Assembly: GCF_002153425.1 (NCBI RefSeq)
Contig: NZ_KZ119600.1
Location: 1,657,103 to 1,721,102 of the forward strand
Origin: Litchfieldia alkalitelluris
Lineage (GTDB): Bacteria > Bacillota > Bacilli > Bacillales > Salisediminibacteriaceae
Direction of reading: 5' to 3'
DNA: 64,000 nt
Shown in pieces: positions 28,100 to 38,699 of the stretch. The notes under the pieces are model-generated. The model did no database searches and was not told the DNA's origin. It saw only the letters and a list, made by a program, of their open reading frames with translations. The position numbers and the translations under genes were made by a program. Position 1 is the first letter of the stretch; each line of letters begins with the position of its first letter.

Positions 28100-29374
28100 A
28101 TGAATTTTAATATCCCAAGGGGAACCCAGGATATTTTACCTGGACAATCTGAGAAGTGGCAATATATAGAGCAGAAGGCACATGACCTTTGCCGCCGCTA
28201 TAATTACAAAGAGATTCGGACACCGATGTTTGAAATGACTGAGCTATTTGCTCGGGGTGTTGGGGATACAACAGATATAGTTCAAAAAGAGATGTATACT
28301 TTTGAGGATCGTGGAGGTAGAAGCTTGACCCTTAGACCAGAAGGGACAGCCTCCACTGTTAGATCGTATGTGGAAAACAAAATGCACGGATGGGTATATC
28401 AGCCTGTGAAGTTGTATTATGTAGGGCCAATGTTCAGATATGAGCGCCCACAATCAGGAAGAATGCGTCAATTTGTACAATTCGGTGTGGAAGCTATGGG
28501 AAGTGATGATCCAGCAATTGATGCTGAAGTTATTGCATTAGCAATGGATTTCTATAAAGAATTAGGATTAACTAATTTAAAATTAGTCATCAATAGTCTC
28601 GGAGATAAGGAAAGTCGTACGAACCATCGTGAAGCACTAATCAAGCATTTTGAACCTCGTATTACAGAGTTTTGTCAAGATTGCCAAAAACGTTTGGAAA
28701 AAAATCCATTACGTATATTAGATTGTAAAATTGATCGTGAACATGAATTAATGGATTCAGCTCCTTCTATACTAGAATATTTAAATGAAGCATCTAAGGA
28801 TTACTTTAATAGTGTTAAAGGCTATTTATCTGATATGGATATTCCATATGAAGTGGATGCAACCTTGGTACGAGGACTTGACTACTATAACAATACTGCC
28901 TTTGAAATTATGATAGAGGGTAAAGGATTTGGAGCTATTACCACGTTAAGTGGAGGTGGAAGATATAACGGCCTTGTAGAAGAGATTGGAGGACCAGTTA
29001 CTCCAGGTATAGGTTTTGCCTTAAGTATCGAGCGATTGTTAATGGCACTAGATGCACAAGGAATAGAGTTGCCAGTGCAAGAAGGCTTAGATGCATATTT
29101 AATCGTTCTTGGTGAGGAACCGAAGAAAAGGGCACCGAAGATACTACATGACCTTAGAAGTCATGGGGTAGTCGTAGACAGCGATTATTTAGATAAAAAA
29201 ATGAAGGCCCAAATGAAAGCAGCTGATAGAATGAATGCAGCTTATGCGCTCATATTAGGGGAAGATGAATTAGCAGAAGGTAATATTCTTGTAAAAACAT
29301 TAGCAACAGGAGATCAGGAGACAGTTCCGTTCGATCAAATATCAGCATTCATTGAGCAAAGGAAAGGGGAATAG
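28100..29374 (+). CDS. hisS: Histidyl-tRNA synthetase
   Basis: Class II synthetase of 424 residues: motif 1 region, motif 2 TLRPEGTASTVRSY, the histidine-specific motif LVRGLDYYNNTAFEI, motif 3 GIGFALSIERLL, and a C-terminal anticodon-binding domain. ATG 28100 follows AGAGGAGGAAA; the upstream ATG at 28067 is not used. First gene of the T-box operon, seven bases before aspS. Confidence 0.97.
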   Translation: MNFNIPRGTQDILPGQSEKWQYIEQKAHDLCRRYNYKEIRTPMFEMTELFARGVGDTTDIVQKEMYTFEDRGGRSLTLRPEGTASTVRSYVENKMHGWVYQPVKLYYVGPMFRYERPQSGRMRQFVQFGVEAMGSDDPAIDAEVIALAMDFYKELGLTNLKLVINSLGDKESRTNHREALIKHFEPRITEFCQDCQKRLEKNPLRILDCKIDREHELMDSAPSILEYLNEASKDYFNSVKGYLSDMDIPYEVDATLVRGLDYYNNTAFEIMIEGKGFGAITTLSGGGRYNGLVEEIGGPVTPGIGFALSIERLLMALDAQGIELPVQEGLDAYLIVLGEEPKKRAPKILHDLRSHGVVVDSDYLDKKMKAQMKAADRMNAAYALILGEDELAEGNILVKTLATGDQETVPFDQISAFIEQRKGE

Positions 29375-29381
29375 ATAAATA

Positions 29382-31163
29382 ATGGGACAACGAACACATT
29401 CATGTGGTGAAATACTAGAACATTTAATTGGAGAGGAAGTATGCTTACAAGGTTGGGTGAAGAAACGTCGTGATTTAGGACAGGTTATCTTCGTAGATCT
29501 TCGTGATCGTTCTGGCCATGTACAGGTTGTCTTCAATGGTGAAGAGAACCCTGAAGCTCTATCAGTTGGAGAAAAAGTAAGAAATGAATTTGTAATCGAG
29601 ATAAGAGGGAAAGTAGTTGCTAGAGAAGAAAGCAATGTGAATGACAAAATTCCAACAGGAAAAGTGGAAGTAATTGTTAATCATATTGAAATTTTGAATG
29701 CAGCAAAGGGACTACCATTCTTAATTGAAGATGATGTGGAGATTTCTGAGGATGTTCGATTAAAGTATCGCTATCTCGACCTACGTCGTCCAAAAATGTT
29801 TGAAACGATGAAATTACGTCATAGAGCTACTAAAATGATACGTGATATTTTAGATGAAAATGAGTTTATGGAAATTGAAACGCCAATGTTAACAAAAAGT
29901 ACACCAGAAGGGGCAAGGGACTACTTAGTGCCTTCTAGGGTTCATCCAGGGGAATTTTATGCATTACCGCAATCCCCACAATTATTTAAACAAATGTTAA
30001 TGGTATCTGGATTTGAACGATATTATCAAATTGCAAGGTGCTTCCGAGATGAAGATCTTCGAGCAGACCGTCAACCTGAATTTACACAAGTAGATATTGA
30101 AGCTTCGTTTCTAGGTAAAGAAAATCTACTTTCGATGATGGAACAAATGATGGCAAGTCTTGTAAAAGAATTAAAAGGCATTGATGTGCCAACACCTTTC
30201 CAAAGGTTAACGTATGAGGATGCTATGAATCGTTTTGGATCAGATAAACCAGATACTAGATATGGAATGGAATTAGTGGATATATCCAAAGCAGTACAAG
30301 ACAGTGATTTTAAAGTGTTTGCAAATACAGTTAAAAATGATGGTGTCGTTAAGGGGATCTGTGTCAAAGGTGTAGCTGACAACTATTCTCGTAAGGACTT
30401 AGACGGTCTTGGATCGTTTGTAGAAGTATACGGTGCAAAAGGGTTAGCTTGGCTTAAAGTGGAAGAAGGAAATACTTTAAAAGGACCTATTGCAAAATTC
30501 TTTAATGAAACGGAAGCAGCTACACTATGCTCAGCCTTTGAAGCTAATGCAGGTGATGTCCTGTTCTTCATTGCTGATAAAAAGAGAGTTGCTTGGGATG
30601 CTCTAGGAGCTCTTCGTATTAAGTTTGCGAAAGAATTAAATCTAGTTGATTATAATGAATTTAATTTCCTATGGGTAACTGAGTTTCCGCTCCTATCGTA
30701 TGATGAAGATGCAGAACGTTATGTTGCAGAACATCACCCATTCACACGTCCTGTGAAGGAGGATGAAGAATTACTAGAATCAGCACCAGAAAAAGTAAGG
30801 GCAGAAGCTTACGATCTCGTGTTAAATGGTTATGAATTAGGTGGAGGTTCGCAGCGTATTTATGAACGTCCATTACAAGAGAAAATGTTTAGTGCATTAG
30901 GATTTACTCTGGAAGAAGCAAAAAGTCAGTTTGGTTTCCTTCTAGACGCTTTTGAATACGGTACCCCGCCACATGGTGGTATTGCACTAGGTCTTGACCG
31001 TCTAGTAATGATTCTTGCTGGTAGGAGTAATCTCAGGGAAACAATTGCGTTTCCAAAGACAGCAAGTGCTAGTTGTTTACTTACAAATGCACCAAGCGGC
31101 GTAAGTGATGCACAACTAAAGGAATTACATTTGAATGTTGTACCAAAACAAGAAAAAGAATAA
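29382..31163 (+). CDS. aspS: Aspartyl-tRNA synthetase
   Basis: The 593-residue bacterial-type enzyme has an N-terminal OB anticodon-binding domain ([13 protein letters not shown]), a class II catalytic core with motif 2 ([17 protein letters not shown]), the inserted GAD domain (about 290-410), and motif 3 ([13 protein letters not shown]). Co-transcribed with hisS. Its terminator stem appears to be split by a repeat (see 31183-31508). Confidence 0.97.
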   Translation: MGQRTHSCGEILEHLIGEEVCLQGWVKKRRDLGQVIFVDLRDRSGHVQVVFNGEENPEALSVGEKVRNEFVIEIRGKVVAREESNVNDKIPTGKVEVIVNHIEILNAAKGLPFLIEDDVEISEDVRLKYRYLDLRRPKMFETMKLRHRATKMIRDILDENEFMEIETPMLTKSTPEGARDYLVPSRVHPGEFYALPQSPQLFKQMLMVSGFERYYQIARCFRDEDLRADRQPEFTQVDIEASFLGKENLLSMMEQMMASLVKELKGIDVPTPFQRLTYEDAMNRFGSDKPDTRYGMELVDISKAVQDSDFKVFANTVKNDGVVKGICVKGVADNYSRKDLDGLGSFVEVYGAKGLAWLKVEEGNTLKGPIAKFFNETEAATLCSAFEANAGDVLFFIADKKRVAWDALGALRIKFAKELNLVDYNEFNFLWVTEFPLLSYDEDAERYVAEHHPFTRPVKEDEELLESAPEKVRAEAYDLVLNGYELGGGSQRIYERPLQEKMFSALGFTLEEAKSQFGFLLDAFEYGTPPHGGIALGLDRLVMILAGRSNLRETIAFPKTASASCLLTNAPSGVSDAQLKELHLNVVPKQEKE

Positions 31164-31182
31164 TTTAGAATGAGTTATAAAC

Positions 31183-31508
31183 GAGAGGCTGTACCAAAAG
31201 GTGTATTATTCTTAGAAAAGCCGAACAAACAAAAAGGTCACTATTGCTTATACATCGCTTCACAAATATACTTCGCTTTCCGCGGGCGGCTGGTGAGCCT
31301 CCTCGACTCTTTGCGTCTGTGGGGTCTCACCCCTGCCTTCTATCCCGCAGGAACGAGCGTTGCTTCACGAATATGCTTCGAGTTGCCTCGACGGATACGC
31401 TTCGTAGCTCATGCTCGCAGAGGAAGAGGCACTTCGTATATTTGCTACGCTTTAATAATTATTGTTCGTCTTTTCAATTAAAACTTTTACTTTGGGACAG
31501 GCTCTTTT
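31183..31508 (+). terminator. Probable aspS terminator with a repeat inserted in its loop
   Basis: GAGAGGCTGTACCAAAAG (31183-31200) is nearly complementary to CTTTGGGACAGGCTCTT (31490-31506), which runs into TTTTT. About 290 bases lie between the arms, occupied by the repeat at 31256-31451. The arms look like a once-compact terminator. Confidence 0.5.
31256..31451. repeat. Structured interspersed repeat, copy 1 (with ~80-base insert)
   Basis: It shares with copy 2 (37825-37942) the blocks AATATACTTCGCTTTCCGCG, GGGCGGCT, AGCCTCCTCGA, GGGGTCT, ATCCCGCAGGA and CTTCGTATATTT. The ends are inverted: ACAAATATAC and GTATATTTG. Relative to copy 2, about 80 extra bases follow CCCGCAGGA (about 31353-31430). 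It is GC-rich against the surroundings and has no credible reading frame. I have not matched it to a named family. Confidence 0.85.
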
Positions 31509-31647
31509 TAAATAATTTTTAAAAAAAGGTTTTTATTTTATATTTTTGGGAATTATATTAGTAGACAGCTAATAAATACCCATATGATGCCTATTGAATT
31601 CTACCAACAAATCATATAAAATTTAATTAAAGCGATTACATTTTAAG

Positions 31648-31860
31648 AGTCCTGGGGTGCGCGTCATAACTCTAAGTTTTGAGCCAACACTTCAACATTG
31701 GGAGTTTTTTGTTTCATGATGGAAGACAAGCCTCTACATAATTTTTGAGGAAGTCAGAAGTGATGAACCGAACACCCACCTGCCTAGGCAGGTTCAAAGC
31801 AAGGATGATAAACGGCACTCATGGGACTCTTATTACTAGCACCTTATTAGGTGTTTTTTT
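31648..31860 (+). ncRNA. ssrS: 6S RNA (SsrS/BsrA type)
   Basis: 6S RNA mimics an open promoter and binds SigA-RNA polymerase. The 5' end AGTCCTGGGGTGC (31648-31660) pairs with GGCACTCATGGGACT (31814-31828) to form the closing stem. The 3' half has the typical ACCTGCCTAGGCAGGTTCAA hairpin and the family phrase AAAGCAAGGAT followed by AAACGGCACTC. A terminator CACCT/AGGTG with seven T (31840-31860) follows. The location downstream of aspS matches bsrA (6S-1) of B. subtilis. The 5' end is estimated, and the promoter is not clear. Confidence 0.85.
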
Positions 31861-31878
31861 GTGTCTGCCTTTAAAACA

Positions 31879-31911
31879 AAAAAGCAAGCCCCACTTTGAG
31901 GCGTGCTTTTT
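31879..31911. terminator. Bidirectional terminator between 6S RNA and rsfA
   Basis: AAAAAGCAAGCC (31879-31890) / GGCGTGCTTTTT (31900-31911), T runs on both strands; it overlaps the rsfA stop codon. Confidence 0.85.
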
Positions 31912-32572
31912 ATTTTGCTATTTTTTCTAAGTTTCCATTCTTGTCCATCTTAAAAGCAGGAGCATTTCGATCCTCAGGATCCTCTTCTAAGATTGCCATT
32001 CTTCTTGCTCGATTCATAATTTGGATAATGGATTGATAGTCTTCCTCTATTGTTTGATGTTCCTCTTTTAATTTTGCTAGTTTTTCCTCTAAGTCAGACA
32101 CTTTTTCTTTCATACGTTCATTTTCCATCTTTAATCCTTCATTCTCTTGTTTCAACAGGCTGTCTTGTCTACCTTTTTCGTTCATGTTTTGTAAAAATAG
32201 AATGACATCATTTAATGTCATCTCATTATTACTCATGGAAACAGTACTTTCTTGACGAATTGGTACTTGTGGGGCAGGCTGATAAACTGACTGTGCTTGC
32301 GGTTGAGACGTGAATGAAGCTGGCTTTGCAGCCTGAGCCATTTGGCGTTTTCTATCCTTACGATGTCTTTTTGCTAGTTTTATTGCGTCCTCATATTTGT
32401 CTCTTACTACTGCATTCCAGCGAAAACCACATGCTGCAGATGTACGGTTTAATGCGTCCCCAACTTCGTCAAATGCTCGTAATTGTGTTCCGCCTTCCCT
32501 TATATGCCGCAGCACGGTTTCTGCTAGTAATAGATCATCCTCTTCTGACCATGCATCTTGTCTTACTTTCAT
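31910..32572 (-). CDS. rsfA: RsfA-family prespore transcription regulator
   Basis: A 220-residue protein with an N-terminal Myb/SANT-like DNA-binding domain ([20 protein letters not shown] ... [10 protein letters not shown]), a Gln/Pro-rich linker, a C-terminal coiled coil (about 125-190) rich in Lys/Glu, then a short tail. RsfA tunes SigF-dependent genes in the prespore; B. subtilis also has the paralogue YlbO, so the exact orthologue is uncertain. The start at 32572 is used with GGAG upstream; a TTG at 32581 is possible. It stands between 6S RNA and rarA, where other Bacillaceae carry an RsfA-family gene. Confidence 0.8.
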   Translation of the reverse strand: MKVRQDAWSEEDDLLLAETVLRHIREGGTQLRAFDEVGDALNRTSAACGFRWNAVVRDKYEDAIKLAKRHRKDRKRQMAQAAKPASFTSQPQAQSVYQPAPQVPIRQESTVSMSNNEMTLNDVILFLQNMNEKGRQDSLLKQENEGLKMENERMKEKVSDLEEKLAKLKEEHQTIEEDYQSIIQIMNRARRMAILEEDPEDRNAPAFKMDKNGNLEKIAK

Positions 32573-32726
32573 TTTCTCCAACCCTTTCTATTCATAAACT
32601 TTTAGTAATTAATTTGTTTATTACTAAGATGGACAGGGTTGGAAAAAAATATACCAACATATTAAAAAGTTCATAGGATTTTAGATGTCAATAAAAGTTT
32701 GTCAGAAAAAGATTGATCTAATAGAC

Positions 32727-34067
32727 TTATCCTTTATCATGAGATTTTCTTTGGACAAAGTAATCCAATCGTTTCTGTACTGTCTTTTCATACCCATTTT
32801 CTGAGGGCTTATAAAATTTTCTTGAAACAAGATGGTCTGGGAGATACTGTTGAGGAACATAATGATGCTCGTAGTTATGCGGATATTTGTAACCTTCACC
32901 ATGACCTAACCTTGAAGCCCCTTTATAATGAGAATCTCGTAGGTGGATAGGGACAGTACCTGTCTTTTCCTTTTCCACAACTTGTAGTGCATCATCGATA
33001 CCCAAGATAACGCCGTTACTTTTAGGGGCAGTAGCTAAATAAAGTGCTGCCTCTGCCAGTGGTATTCTTGCTTCTGGCATTCCGATAAAGTCTACTGCAT
33101 GGGCTGCAGCTTGTGCAATTAGTAATGCATTAGGATCTGCTAAACCAATGTCTTCTGCGGCATGCACATATAACCTCCTTGCAATAAATCTAGGATCCTC
33201 GCCTGCATAAATCATTTTCGCTAGCCAATATAATGTAGCGTCTGGATCTGAACCTCGGATACTTTTAATGAAGGCAGAGATAGTGTCATAATGTTGATCT
33301 CCAGACTTATCATATTGCAATACCCGTTTTTGTATGGAAGCTTCTGCAGTAGGTAAGTCTATATAGATTGTTCCAGTTTCGTTTGGATCGGTAGTTAATA
33401 TTGCTAGCTCTAAAGCATTGAGTGCTGTTCTTGCATCACCATTAGCAACATCTACTATATGATTAATAGCCTCTTCATTAAATGAAATATCATAGTTTCC
33501 AAAGCCTCTCTCAGAGTCGGTTATGGCAACATCGATTACTTTTCTTAAATCTTCACTAGATAGAGATTCCAATCGAAATAACCTAGATCTTGAATTAAGG
33601 GCGGGATTAACTTCAAACATTGGATTTTCTGTTGTGGCTCCGATTAAGATGACTGTTCCGTCCTCCACAAAAGGTAAAAGTGCGTCCTGTTGTCCTTTAT
33701 TAAAACGGTGTATCTCATCAATAAAAAGTACCGTTTTTTCTTGCTCATACTTTAGACGTTCTTTCGCGCGGGTAACAACTTCTTTAATATCCTTTATACC
33801 AGCTATAACAGCATTTAATTGTTCGAAATGGGCGGAGGTAGAGTTTGCAATCACCTTTGCCAATGTTGTTTTTCCTGTCCCAGGTGGGCCATAAAAAATC
33901 ATTGGTGTAAGTCGATCTGCTTCAATGGCACGTCGAAGTAAGGTGCCTTCTCCAACAATATGCCCTTGTCCTATTACTTCATCAATGGTCCGTGGTCGCA
34001 TGCGAGCTGCCAGGGGACCTTTTGGTGTTTCTTTATTATTACTGTTGGTCATATCAAAGAGATCCAA
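32727..34067 (-). CDS. rarA: Replication-associated recombination protein RarA (MgsA)
   Basis: AAA+ ATPase acting at stalled replication forks. The 446 residues carry the clamp-loader-like core: ARMRPRTIDEVIGQ, Walker A GPPGTGKTT, Walker B FIDEIHRFNKGQQD, sensor-1 GATTENP, and the C-terminal tetramerisation domain (GVILGIDDALQVVEKE, SHYKGASRLGHGEGYKYPH). The TTG at 34067 is chosen because AAAGGAGGAAA lies six bases upstream and the product then starts MDLFD, the family norm; the frame extends to 34091. Confidence 0.95.
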   Translation of the reverse strand: MDLFDMTNSNNKETPKGPLAARMRPRTIDEVIGQGHIVGEGTLLRRAIEADRLTPMIFYGPPGTGKTTLAKVIANSTSAHFEQLNAVIAGIKDIKEVVTRAKERLKYEQEKTVLFIDEIHRFNKGQQDALLPFVEDGTVILIGATTENPMFEVNPALNSRSRLFRLESLSSEDLRKVIDVAITDSERGFGNYDISFNEEAINHIVDVANGDARTALNALELAILTTDPNETGTIYIDLPTAEASIQKRVLQYDKSGDQHYDTISAFIKSIRGSDPDATLYWLAKMIYAGEDPRFIARRLYVHAAEDIGLADPNALLIAQAAAHAVDFIGMPEARIPLAEAALYLATAPKSNGVILGIDDALQVVEKEKTGTVPIHLRDSHYKGASRLGHGEGYKYPHNYEHHYVPQQYLPDHLVSRKFYKPSENGYEKTVQKRLDYFVQRKSHDKG

Positions 34068-34095
34068 CTTATTTCCTCCTTTAATTAACACTTCA

Positions 34096-34116
34096 AGTTA
34101 CAAAGATTTTGTGACT
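34096..34116. promoter_or_regulatory. Palindrome upstream of rarA
   Basis: AGTTACAAA-GAT-TTTGTGACT: nine-base arms with one mismatched pair, 29 bases before the rarA start. It could be an operator or a leader hairpin. The rest of the 304-base gap between rarA and the next gene is AT-rich with only promoter-like elements. Confidence 0.35.
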
Positions 34117-34261
34117 TTAGGGTTATTTAATTGCTTTATATAACAATCGTAGTTAAAATTTAGAGAAACATTTCATCCATTTTTATTATAAATGTTTATT
34201 CCATATGGGTAAAATGAGTTGCAAGGAATATTCTTTGTCTATAGCAACAATATAGGCATGA

Positions 34262-34270
34262 TGGTATAAT
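34262..34270 (+). promoter_or_regulatory. Candidate extended -10 promoter of the yczE-like/cymR operon
   Basis: TGGTATAAT (34262-34270) fits an extended -10 element; no good -35 is present. About 100 bases remain to the GTG start. Confidence 0.4.
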
Positions 34271-34370
34271 TGCTTTAAACATTCAGAGTAATCTTATAGT
34301 ATTATAGGTACTTATTTTATTTTACTATAATCTCTTAATTATTATAATATTTTGCAAGGGAGTCGGGTAA

Positions 34371-35024
34371 GTGGAGAGAGTAAAACAATGGAATAAAAAT
34401 AGCTCTCTATTTAAATGGGGCATATTTTTAATAGGGTTAATAATCATGAGTTTTGGAATTGCACTTACCATTTTAGCTGACTTAGGCAGTGCCCCTTGGG
34501 ATGTTCTTCACGTGGGCTTAACACAGCAGGTTGGTTTGACAGTAGGAAGCTGGACGATAATAATGGGTTTTATCGTATTATCTAGTGCAGCTATCTTAAC
34601 GAAGGAATTTCCTAAATTAGGAGCCTTCCTTAATATGATCTTAGTAGGTGTATTTGTAGACATATTTTTGTTTGTATTTTCAACACCTGTATCACTCCTT
34701 GGTCAAGGAGTAATGTTAATAGCTGGTATTATCATTACGGGCTTTGGTATCGGGGTATATATTTCCCCACAGTGTGGTGCAGGACCGAGGGATAGTCTGA
34801 TGCTTGCTGTCTCACAGAGAACGAAGCTATCTGTGGCACAAGTCAGGTTTATAATGGAGGTCTTTGTTTTGACCATTGGATGGTTTCTCGGAGGACCAGT
34901 ATTTGTAGGTACCATTTTATTTAGTCTCACGATAGGACACGTTACAGGAATATCATTATCATTGTGTCAAAATTGGATGGATCGGAGAATGGAAAGAGGG
35001 GTTAAAGTTGAAAATATCCACTAA
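34371..35024 (+). CDS. YczE/YyaS/YitT-family membrane protein
   Basis: A 217-residue protein with five to six transmembrane helices and the family segments ILADLGSAPWDVLHVGL (about 36-52) and YISPQCGAGPRDSLMLAVS (about 130-148). The GTG at 34371 follows AAGGGAG. The 3' end overlaps cymR by 17 bases, so it is translationally coupled to the cysteine regulator. Function unknown. The coupling could suggest a role in sulfur or cysteine transport, but this is only context. Confidence 0.78.
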   Translation: MERVKQWNKNSSLFKWGIFLIGLIIMSFGIALTILADLGSAPWDVLHVGLTQQVGLTVGSWTIIMGFIVLSSAAILTKEFPKLGAFLNMILVGVFVDIFLFVFSTPVSLLGQGVMLIAGIIITGFGIGVYISPQCGAGPRDSLMLAVSQRTKLSVAQVRFIMEVFVLTIGWFLGGPVFVGTILFSLTIGHVTGISLSLCQNWMDRRMERGVKVENIH

Positions 35025-35427
35025 AGGTAGATACGGTTTAACTATTATGATGGCATTAGCAAAAAAATACGGAGAAGGTCCAATCTCATTAAAGTCTATT
35101 GCAAAAGACTATAACTTGTCTGAGCATTATTTGGAGCAACTAATTGCACCATTAAGAAATGCAACCTTAGTAAAAAGTGTTAGGGGAGCATATGGTGGAT
35201 ATATGTTATCAAAGCCACCTGAAGATATAACTGCTGGCGACATCATTAGAGTTTTAGAAGGACCAATTAGTCCTGTTGAAGTGGTGGATGATGAAGAACC
35301 AGCAAAACGTGATCTTTGGATTAAAATTCGAGATGCAGTGAAGAATGTTTTAGATAGTACAACATTAGCTGATCTGGCAAATTATGAAGATAAAGGTGAC
35401 CAGGAGTACTATATGTTTTATATTTAG
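35008..35427 (+). CDS. cymR: Rrf2-family regulator CymR
   Basis: Master repressor of cysteine metabolism, which acts in complex with CysK in B. subtilis. The 139-residue protein has the Rrf2 winged helix (MKISTKGRYGLTIMMALAKK, SEHYLEQLIAPLRNA, VRGAYGGYMLSKPP). It has no cysteine at all, so it cannot hold an Fe-S cluster as IscR does; this favours CymR. The TTG start at 35008 lies inside the preceding gene with GAGGGG upstream. iscS and mnmA follow, as in B. subtilis. Confidence 0.92.
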   Translation: MKISTKGRYGLTIMMALAKKYGEGPISLKSIAKDYNLSEHYLEQLIAPLRNATLVKSVRGAYGGYMLSKPPEDITAGDIIRVLEGPISPVEVVDDEEPAKRDLWIKIRDAVKNVLDSTTLADLANYEDKGDQEYYMFYI

Positions 35428-35449
35428 TCGAAACTATATATAATTGGAG

Positions 35450-35490
35450 GAAAGTGGGGAGCTTTTAATTCAATAGTCCTCACTTTCTTT
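35450..35490 (+). terminator. Hairpin between cymR and iscS, weak terminator
   Basis: GAAAGTGGGGA (35450-35460) / TCCTCACTTTC (35477-35487) with one G-T pair; only a short TTT follows. It may reduce read-through from cymR to iscS. Confidence 0.5.
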
Positions 35491-35516
35491 ACGATGTAAA
35501 ATAGAAGGTGTTAAAA

Positions 35517-37785
<2,269 letters not shown>

Positions 37786-37824
37786 TGTTTAACTGGAATG
37801 TACAGATCAATTGCTTATAAAATG

Positions 37825-37942
37825 CGCTTCGGAAATATACTTCGCTTTCCGCGGGCGGCTGATAAGCCTCCTCGATGCCTTTGCATCTGCGGGGTCTTAT
37901 CCCTGCCTTTAATCCCGCAGGAGTCTTCGTATATTTCCTCCG
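37825..37942. repeat. Structured interspersed repeat, copy 2
   Basis: About 118 bases with inverted ends GGAAATATAC (37831-37840) and GTATATTTCC (37929-37938). Inner pairs are CCGCGGG/CCCGCAGG (37849-37855, 37914-37921), GATAAG/CTTATC (37861-37866, 37896-37901) and GATGC/GCATC (37874-37878, 37883-37887). It is homologous to copy 1 at 31256-31451 and fills the mnmA-TPR gap. Confidence 0.88.
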
Positions 37943-38023
37943 CTAAGGTGATGCATCGCTGTTCTTTCAGATAAACACCTATTATCCAACCTTCTTAGGT
38001 GAATTACAAGGAGCGTTAAATGA

Positions 38024-38683
38024 ATGGATAAAAATAAATTAGCAGTTTTAGAGATGGAAAAGGGAAATGTTGAGGAAGCGGCTAAGCTGTTAAATGAAGC
38101 CATTGAAGAAAATCCAGGAGATGCAATCTCGTATGTGAATTTTGGGAATTTATTAGCTGCTGTTAAGGAAGAGGAACGTGCAGTTGTATTCTATGACAAA
38201 GCTATTGAACTAGATGAAAGTTTAGCAACTGCTTATTATGGTAAGGGGAATGCTTTTTTTAACCAAGAGAGGTATTTAGAAGCGATTGATTCCTACCAGG
38301 AAGCCCTAAACAAAGGACTGACTGAAGGGGATGTCTACTATATGTTAGGTATGAGCTTTTACAATCAAGGCGATTTAACAAGGGCCCTTCCAAGTTTGCA
38401 GCGTGCTGTTGAAATAAATCCAGAGGATATAGAGGCGAATTTCCAATACGGCTTAACGTTAGCACAACTAGAGCAAGTGAATGAAGCAGTTAAGGTTTTT
38501 AACAAAGTTATTGAGTTGGATCCTGAACATGCAGATAGTCACTTTAACTTAGGTGTAGCATACTCGTTTCAAAATGAATTTGAAAAATCTCTTGAAATGT
38601 TCAATAAAGCATTGGAGATTCAACCTGATCATGTGTTAAGTGCTAATGGTAAAAAGCAGGTAGAAAAGTTATTGTCAGAGTGA
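38024..38683 (+). CDS. yrrB: Tetratricopeptide-repeat protein YrrB
   Basis: A 219-residue protein built of about six 34-residue TPR units (for example AEAL-type pattern in EEAAKLLNEAIEENPGDAIS and EAIDSYQEALNKGLTEGDVY), no signal peptide or membrane helix. TPRs mediate protein contacts; the partner is unknown. The ATG at 38024 follows AAGGAG. recD2 follows 16 bases downstream, as in B. subtilis. Confidence 0.92.
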   Translation: MDKNKLAVLEMEKGNVEEAAKLLNEAIEENPGDAISYVNFGNLLAAVKEEERAVVFYDKAIELDESLATAYYGKGNAFFNQERYLEAIDSYQEALNKGLTEGDVYYMLGMSFYNQGDLTRALPSLQRAVEINPEDIEANFQYGLTLAQLEQVNEAVKVFNKVIELDPEHADSHFNLGVAYSFQNEFEKSLEMFNKALEIQPDHVLSANGKKQVEKLLSE

Positions 38684-38699
38684 TTGGAGTGGAGGTTCC

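Noticed and set aside
31170-31522. Open frames of 92-103 codons inside the interspersed repeat
   Set aside because: The sequence is a structured repeat; frames are not shared with copy 2 and composition is unlike coding DNA here.
31745-31930. Open frame of 61 codons over the 6S RNA gene
   Set aside because: It lies within the 6S RNA and its terminator.
33523-33894. Plus-strand open frame of 123 codons under rarA
   Set aside because: It is antisense to the conserved AAA+ core of rarA and has no independent support.
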